From: Planotetraspora phitsanulokensis
GTDB taxonomy: Bacteria > Actinomycetota > Actinomycetes > Streptosporangiales > Streptosporangiaceae
Reading direction: 5' to 3'
NCBI RefSeq assembly: GCF_016863295.1
Contig: NZ_BOOP01000056.1
Location: forward strand, 1-54,703
Length of the DNA stretch: 54,703 nucleotides
Shown one piece after another: positions 50,239 to 54,703 of this stretch; the first letter of the stretch is position 1; the number at the start of each line of letters is the position of its first letter. The position numbers were made by a program, and so were the translations under genes. The notes under the pieces were generated by a model. That model ran no database searches. It saw only the letters and a program-made list of their open reading frames with translations, and was not told the DNA's origin.

Positions 50239-51219
50239 ATGGCCACGTCTCTTCCCAAGACCGAAGGCGGGCCGGCTCTTAGCCGGTCCGCCTATCGGCG
50301 CAGCCGCGGCGACGTTCCGTTCCGCTTCGTCTCCACCGCCTCAGGCGTCGTCCTGCTGGCGATCATGGCGGCGATCGCGGTCTTCCTCGTCGTGAAGGCG
50401 GTCCCCGCGCTTCAGGCGAACACGTCGCACTTCCTGACCGAACTGACCTGGGTGCCCAACGCCACCGAGCCCGTCTTCGGAATCGGCGCACTGGCCTTCG
50501 GCACCGTCATCAGCTCGTTCATCGCGCTCGTCGTCGCCACCCCGGTGGCCGTCGGCGTCGCCCTGTTCATCTCCCACTACGCCCCCCGTCGCCTGGCCTC
50601 CGTGCTGGGCTACGTGATCGACCTCCTCGCCGCCGTCCCCAGCGTCGTGTACGGCCTGTGGGGCGTCACCTTCCTCGTCCCCTTCATGCTGGGGCCGTCC
50701 AAGTTCCTGAACGACTACCTCGGGTGGATCCCGATCTTCGGCGGAGACTCGGTGGTCGGCAAGAGCATGCTCACCGCCTCGTTGGTGCTGGCGATCATGA
50801 TCCTTCCGATCATCGCCGCGATCTCCCGTGAGGTCTTCCTCCAGGCTCCGAAGATCCAGGAGGAGGCGGCGCTCGCCCTCGGCGCCACCCGCTGGGAGAT
50901 GATCCGGATGGCGGTCCTGCCGTTCGGCCGTCCCGGTGTCATCACCGCCGCGCTGCTCGGCCTCGGCCGGGCCATGGGCGAGACGATCGCCGTCGCCCTG
51001 ATCTTCCCGGCGACCTTCACCATCTCGTTCCGGATCCTCAGCCCGAACGGCAACAGCATCGCCGCCAACATCGCCAACGGCTTCGGCGAGGCCACGGACA
51101 TCGGCCGAGGCGCGCTCATCGCGTCCGGTCTGGTGCTGTTCGTGATCACGCTTGTGGTGAACACGGCCGCCCGCCTCATCATCGCCCGCCGCAAGGAGTA
51201 CGCGAGGGCCGCAGCATGA
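50239..51219 (+). CDS. pstC: Phosphate ABC transporter permease PstC
   Basis: A 326-residue inner-membrane permease with six transmembrane helices and the ABC-permease EAA loop (EEAALALGATRWEMIRMAVLP). It starts 5 bp after pstS and overlaps pstA by ATGA (51216-51219). Confidence 0.95.
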   Translation: MATSLPKTEGGPALSRSAYRRSRGDVPFRFVSTASGVVLLAIMAAIAVFLVVKAVPALQANTSHFLTELTWVPNATEPVFGIGALAFGTVISSFIALVVATPVAVGVALFISHYAPRRLASVLGYVIDLLAAVPSVVYGLWGVTFLVPFMLGPSKFLNDYLGWIPIFGGDSVVGKSMLTASLVLAIMILPIIAAISREVFLQAPKIQEEAALALGATRWEMIRMAVLPFGRPGVITAALLGLGRAMGETIAVALIFPATFTISFRILSPNGNSIAANIANGFGEATDIGRGALIASGLVLFVITLVVNTAARLIIARRKEYARAAA

Positions 51220-52100
51220 CCGTGCAAATGGGGATCAAGCCCATCTCCGCCGGCAGGCGGGTCAAGAACGGCGTGGCCCAGGTCCTCGTCTACCTGGCCT
51301 TCGCCGTCGCAGTCGTTCCGCTCGTTTCGGTCCTGTGGCTCGTCATCCGCAACGGCCTCAAGCGATTCGACATCGAGTTCCTCACGCACTCGATGCGCAA
51401 CATCGGTGCGCGGGACGCGGGAGGCGGCGCCTATCACGCGATCATCGGCACGCTGGAGCAGGTGCTCCTCGCGTCACTGATCGCGGTGCCGATCGGCCTG
51501 CTCACCGCCGTCTACCTCGTGGAGTACGGCAACGGCGGCAGGCTGTCGCGGCTCATCAGCTTCTTCGTGGACATCATGACCGGTGTCCCGTCCATCGTCG
51601 CCGGCCTCTTCGTCCTGGCGTTCTGGATCCTGGTCCTGGGCATGACGTTCTCGGGCTTCGCCGGAGCGCTGGCGCTGTCGATCCTGATGATGCCCGTGGT
51701 GGTCAGATCGACGGAGGAGATGTTGCGGCTCGTGCCGAACGAGCTGCGAGAGGCGTCGTACGCGCTCGGCGTGCCGAAGTGGCGCACGATCGCCAAGGTC
51801 GTCCTGCCGACCGCCTTCACCGGCATCGTCACGGGTGTCATGCTGGCCGTCGCCCGTGTCGCGGGTGAGACCGCGCCGCTGCTGCTCACCGTCTTCTTCA
51901 CCGACTCCATCAACGAAGACCCGTTCAACGGGCCGCAGATGGGCCTCCCGCTGTACGTCTTCGGTCAGTCGGCCCTTCCCCAGGACGTCGCCATCGACCG
52001 CGCCTGGACCGGTGCGCTCACGCTCATCCTGATCGTCATGCTGCTGAACCTGGTCGCACGCCTCATCTCGTGGTGGCGTTCGCCTGCTAAGAGGGGATAA
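51216..52100 (+). CDS. pstA: Phosphate ABC transporter permease PstA
   Basis: A 294-residue second permease of the phosphate transporter. About six helices; EAA loop REASYALGVPKWRTIAKVVLP. It overlaps pstC by 4 bp and ends 3 bp before pstB, so all four genes are one transcription unit. Confidence 0.95.
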   Translation: MTVQMGIKPISAGRRVKNGVAQVLVYLAFAVAVVPLVSVLWLVIRNGLKRFDIEFLTHSMRNIGARDAGGGAYHAIIGTLEQVLLASLIAVPIGLLTAVYLVEYGNGGRLSRLISFFVDIMTGVPSIVAGLFVLAFWILVLGMTFSGFAGALALSILMMPVVVRSTEEMLRLVPNELREASYALGVPKWRTIAKVVLPTAFTGIVTGVMLAVARVAGETAPLLLTVFFTDSINEDPFNGPQMGLPLYVFGQSALPQDVAIDRAWTGALTLILIVMLLNLVARLISWWRSPAKRG

Positions 52101-52103
52101 GAG

Positions 52104-52880
52104 ATGGCAAAGCAGATCGAGGTCTCTGACCTCGATGCCTACTACGGATCGCACAAGGCGATCGAGGGCATCTCGATGACCATCGAGCCTCGTTCCGTCA
52201 CCGCGTTCATCGGCCCCTCCGGTTGTGGCAAGTCGACATTCCTGCGGACCCTGAACCGCATGCACGAGGTCATCCCCGGCGCGCGCGTCGAAGGCAAGGT
52301 CCGTCTGGAGGACCAGGACCTCTACGGCACGAACGTCGACCCCGTCTCCGTACGGCGGACCATCGGCATGGTGTTCCAGCGGCCCAACCCGTTCCCGACG
52401 ATGTCGATCTTCGACAACGTGGCCGCGGGCCTCAGGCTGAACGGCCGTTTCTCCAAGTCGCAACTCGACGGCATCGTGGAGGAATCCCTCAAGGGGGCCA
52501 ACCTCTGGAACGAGGTCAAGACCCGGCTCAACAAGCCGGGTGCGGGTCTGTCCGGTGGACAGCAGCAGCGTCTGTGCATCGCGCGGGCGATCGCGGTCCG
52601 GCCGCAGGTCCTGCTCATGGACGAGCCGTGCTCGGCCCTCGACCCGATCTCGACCCTCGCGATCGAGGATCTGATCTCCGAGCTCAAGCAGGAGTTCACG
52701 ATCGTCATCGTGACGCACAACATGCAGCAGGCGGCTCGCGTCAGCGACCGGACCGCCTTCTTCAACCTCGCGGCGCAGGGTCAGCCGGGCAAGCTCATCG
52801 AGATGGATGAGACCTCGCGGATCTTCACCAACCCGACACAGAAGGCGACCGAGGACTACATCACCGGCCGCTTCGGCTGA
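52104..52880 (+). CDS. pstB: Phosphate ABC transporter ATP-binding protein PstB
   Basis: A 258-residue ATPase with Walker [13 protein letters not shown] signature [14 protein letters not shown], Walker [13 protein letters not shown] and switch histidine [10 protein letters not shown]. It powers phosphate uptake. The stop is 16 bp before the following regulator, whose GGAGG overlaps the spacer. No phoU gene follows. Confidence 0.96.
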   Translation: MAKQIEVSDLDAYYGSHKAIEGISMTIEPRSVTAFIGPSGCGKSTFLRTLNRMHEVIPGARVEGKVRLEDQDLYGTNVDPVSVRRTIGMVFQRPNPFPTMSIFDNVAAGLRLNGRFSKSQLDGIVEESLKGANLWNEVKTRLNKPGAGLSGGQQQRLCIARAIAVRPQVLLMDEPCSALDPISTLAIEDLISELKQEFTIVIVTHNMQQAARVSDRTAFFNLAAQGQPGKLIEMDETSRIFTNPTQKATEDYITGRFG

Positions 52881-52896
52881 GCATTGGAGGACCTGG

Positions 52897-53601
52897 GTGG
52901 CGGCACCCGTAGTGGAGGGGGACACTCGGTCGGCACCCATGCTTTTGGTGGCCGATCCGGATCCGGGCCTCATCCAGCAGTTGGCGGCGGCACTGGAGCC
53001 AGAAGGGATCGATGTCACCGGCGTCATGGACGGTGCGCAGGCCCTGCTCCAAGCCGGCGCGCTCCAACCGGACGCCGTACTGATCAGCTCTTCCCTGCCC
53101 GTCGTGGGCCCGGTCGACTTCGTCCGGGCCGTGCGGCTCGCGAGGGCCGTGCCGGTCCTGCTCGGTATCGATTTCGGGAGCGATACCGAGCAGGCCCTGC
53201 AAGCCCTCGAGGCCGGGGCGACGGCGTGCGTGGCCCGTCCCTACCGAGTCCATGAGCTGCTCCCGCTCGTTCAGGCGGCCTTCCGGCGGCATGGCGACCA
53301 TCGGATCGTGCTCACGATCGGCGACGTCGAGCTGGACGTCACGGCCTACCAGGTGAAGGTCGCGGGACGCATCGTCCATCTGCCCCTTCGAGAGTTCGAG
53401 TTGCTTCACTACCTGATGCGCAACGCCGACCGGACCGTCACGCGTGAGCAGATCATGCGGCACGTGTGGCATTCCGCGGACGCGATGTCCACCAACACGA
53501 TCGCCGTCCACGTGAAGCGGTTGCGCGCCAGACTCGGTGATGAAGAGGACAAGATGATTCAGACCGTTCGTGGAGTGGGCTACCGCCTGGTCTCCAGCTG
53601 A
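52897..53601 (+). CDS. OmpR-type response regulator with atypical receiver
   Basis: A 234-residue protein. The receiver-like N-terminal domain (about 15-130) keeps the acidic pocket (LLVADPDPG), but the acceptor position reads ISSSLP where PhoB has LLDWMLP. The conserved Thr is replaced by Ile, and the Lys by Arg (VARPY for TKPF). The C-terminal winged helix (REFELLHYLMRNADRTVTREQIMRHVW...TNTIAVHVKRLRARLG...VRGVGYRL) is complete. It is thus probably a phosphorylation-independent regulator. GTG 52897 has GGAGG 6 nt upstream, 16 bp after pstB, in the pst operon. Confidence 0.85.
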   Translation: MAAPVVEGDTRSAPMLLVADPDPGLIQQLAAALEPEGIDVTGVMDGAQALLQAGALQPDAVLISSSLPVVGPVDFVRAVRLARAVPVLLGIDFGSDTEQALQALEAGATACVARPYRVHELLPLVQAAFRRHGDHRIVLTIGDVELDVTAYQVKVAGRIVHLPLREFELLHYLMRNADRTVTREQIMRHVWHSADAMSTNTIAVHVKRLRARLGDEEDKMIQTVRGVGYRLVSS

Positions 53602-53622
53602 TCTTTTTCGTCTCGGTCACAC

Positions 53623-53661
53623 CCACAACGCCGAACCCGGTCGCCGGGTTCGGCGTTGTGG
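53623..53661 (+). terminator. Strong terminator of the pst operon
   Basis: CCACAACGCCGAACCCGG and its exact complement form an 18-bp stem with the loop TCG, followed by CTTTCTGCTTTGC. It ends the pst-regulator operon and isolates the merR gene. Confidence 0.9.
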
Positions 53662-53696
53662 CTTTCTGCTTTGCTGTACGCCCAGGGGCGGCTTGA

Positions 53697-53715
53697 GTCT
53701 CCATCAGGGGGAGAC
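53697..53715. promoter_or_regulatory. MerR-type operator
   Basis: GTCTCC-ATCAGGG-GGAGAC is a 6-bp inverted repeat 14 bp before the merR ATG, in the usual place for an autoregulated MerR operator between promoter elements. TTGAGT overlaps its left edge. Confidence 0.4.
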
Positions 53716-53729
53716 GCGAGGGTGGAGGC

Positions 53730-54692
53730 ATGGACGGCGACACGCTCTACTCGATCGGCGACCTGGCCCGGCAGACCGGGCTGACGGTCAAGACCATACG
53801 GTTCTACTCCGACCGCGGGATCGTGCCGCCCGCCGACCGCAGTCCGGCCGGCTACCGCCTCTACGACGTCGACGCCGTCGCCCGCCTCGATCTCGTACGG
53901 ACGCTCCGCGATCTGGGGGTGGACCTCCCCACGATCAAGAAGGTGGTGGAGCAGGAGGTCTCCCTCGCCGAGGTCGCCAAGGCCCACGCCGAGGCGCTGG
54001 CGGTGCAGATCCGAGTGTTGAGCCTGCGGCGAGCGGTGCTCACGGCGGTGGCCAGGCGCGGATCGACCCCTGAGGAGACGGATCTCATGCACAAACTGGC
54101 CAAGCTGTCCGAGGACGAGCGCAGGCGTCTCACCGGCGACTTCCTCGACTCTGTCTTCGGCGGCCTCATCGAGGAGCCCGGATTCACGGGCATCATGCGC
54201 TCGATGACCCCGGAGCTGCCCGACGACGCCGATGCCGAACAGGTCGAAGCCTGGGTGGAACTGGCCGAGCTGTCCCGGGACCCGCAGTTCCGCGCCGTCA
54301 TGCGACGCCTCGCGGAACTGCATGCCGACGAGCGGGCCCACAGTGAGGCCGCGGGAGTCCGCAAGCACGGAATCGCGGTGGTACGGGAAGAGGTGAGACC
54401 CGCACTGGCGGCCGGCATCGACCCGGTCTCTCCCCAGGCCGATCCGGTCGTCGAGGCGATGATGGCGCAGTACGCGAACGTCAGCGGCCGTCCCGACGAC
54501 GTCGAGCTGCGGCATCGTCTCCTGCTGCGCCTGGAGGCGGCGAGCGACCCCCGCAGGGAGCTGTACCTCCGCCTGCTGGCAGTGGTCAACCTCTGGTCGG
54601 CCCCGGAGAGCCTGGCGCCGGTGTCCGACTGGGCCATCCGCGCCTTGCGGGCGCGAGTGCCGGGATCCTCCGGCGTTCTTTCGGAGGAATGA
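53730..54692 (+). CDS. MerR family transcriptional regulator
   Basis: A 320-residue MerR protein: the N-terminal winged helix (YSIGDLARQTGLTVKTIRFYSDRGIVPPADRSPAGYRLYD) and coiled coil (VEQEVSLAEVAKAHAEALAVQIRVL) are clear. The C-terminal 190 residues are helical and match no ligand domain I know; there are no metal-binding cysteines. GAGGG lies about 7 nt before ATG. A GTCTCC/GGAGAC dyad upstream suggests autoregulation. The gene ends 11 bp before the window end. Confidence 0.88.
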   Translation: MDGDTLYSIGDLARQTGLTVKTIRFYSDRGIVPPADRSPAGYRLYDVDAVARLDLVRTLRDLGVDLPTIKKVVEQEVSLAEVAKAHAEALAVQIRVLSLRRAVLTAVARRGSTPEETDLMHKLAKLSEDERRRLTGDFLDSVFGGLIEEPGFTGIMRSMTPELPDDADAEQVEAWVELAELSRDPQFRAVMRRLAELHADERAHSEAAGVRKHGIAVVREEVRPALAAGIDPVSPQADPVVEAMMAQYANVSGRPDDVELRHRLLLRLEAASDPRRELYLRLLAVVNLWSAPESLAPVSDWAIRALRARVPGSSGVLSEE

Positions 54693-54703
54693 AAACGGAG
54701 CAG

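Noticed and set aside
51474-53027. A 517-codon minus-strand frame over pstA, pstB and the regulator
   Set aside because: Antisense to conserved transporter genes, Arg/Asp/His-rich, no motif.
1-54703. Mobile element, prophage, CRISPR array or defence island
   Set aside because: No transposase, integrase, regular spacer array, tRNA-flanked insertion or restriction gene was seen; the content is ordinary chromosomal metabolism and regulation.

Overview
The window reads as chromosomal DNA of a high-GC Gram-positive actinomycete. The evidence is the very high GC content, frequent GTG starts, a WhiB1-like protein, a sigma-R/RsrA pair, PdtaS, a fused Kgd 2-oxoglutarate enzyme, Ni-superoxide dismutase, a Streptomyces subtilisin inhibitor-like protein and a DasR-like regulator. 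Gene content suggests a Streptosporangiales-type relative, but that is inference from memory of gene sets. I saw no rRNA, tRNA, CRISPR array, insertion sequence, phage gene or replication origin. About 60 genes are supported, with few long gaps.

Left third (1-12.6 kb): a ROK repressor faces a beta-phosphoglucomutase/GH65 phosphorylase operon for alpha-glucoside use. Next come a short-chain dehydrogenase and a dihydrodipicolinate reductase-like gene, diverging from one promoter region. Two flavin reductases follow; upstream of them lie a leaderless mini-ORF and what looks like the stub of a deleted flavin monooxygenase. Then come an MFS pump, a metallo-beta-lactamase-fold hydrolase, an ArsR regulator and a B3/B4-domain protein.

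Middle (12.8-28.6 kb): kgd with its small DUF6104 partner; a DUF4097/PadR pair; a quinone oxidoreductase; an SSI-type protease inhibitor with an XRE/TPR regulator; malic enzyme; a CGNR zinc-finger protein; the sodX-sodN pair; an anti-sigma/SigF-type operon; a lipid kinase; whiB1.

The stretch 28.3-46.3 kb keeps an order I recall from Mycobacterium tuberculosis Rv3219-Rv3228: whiB1, pdtaS, a 70-residue biotinyl protein (TB7.3-like), rsrA, sigR, SRAP peptidase, aroA, rsgA. Into it are set a biotin cluster (bioF, DasR-like gntR, bioD, bioB, a probable bsaP), a TPP enzyme, a hotdog thioesterase, two HD-GYP-type membrane proteins, an epimerase, a methyltransferase and a DksA-like protein. bioA is not present. 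Biotin synthesis, a BioB helper and a biotin-carrying protein are therefore close neighbours.

Right end (46.3-54.7 kb): a thioesterase-like protein, hisN, a fructosamine kinase-like protein overlapping a low-molecular-weight tyrosine phosphatase, and the phosphate operon pstSCAB. The pst operon is preceded by a PHO-box-like direct repeat and followed by an OmpR-type regulator that lacks the phospho-acceptor aspartate. A strong terminator and a MerR regulator close the window.

Two signals run through the whole window. At least 13 genes start 6-7 nt after a TAnnnT hexamer with no ribosome binding site, so they are probably read from leaderless mRNAs. A 12-bp repeat, GTGATCATGCAC, is found only at gene 3' ends in three clusters, and in two of them it supplies the stop codon.
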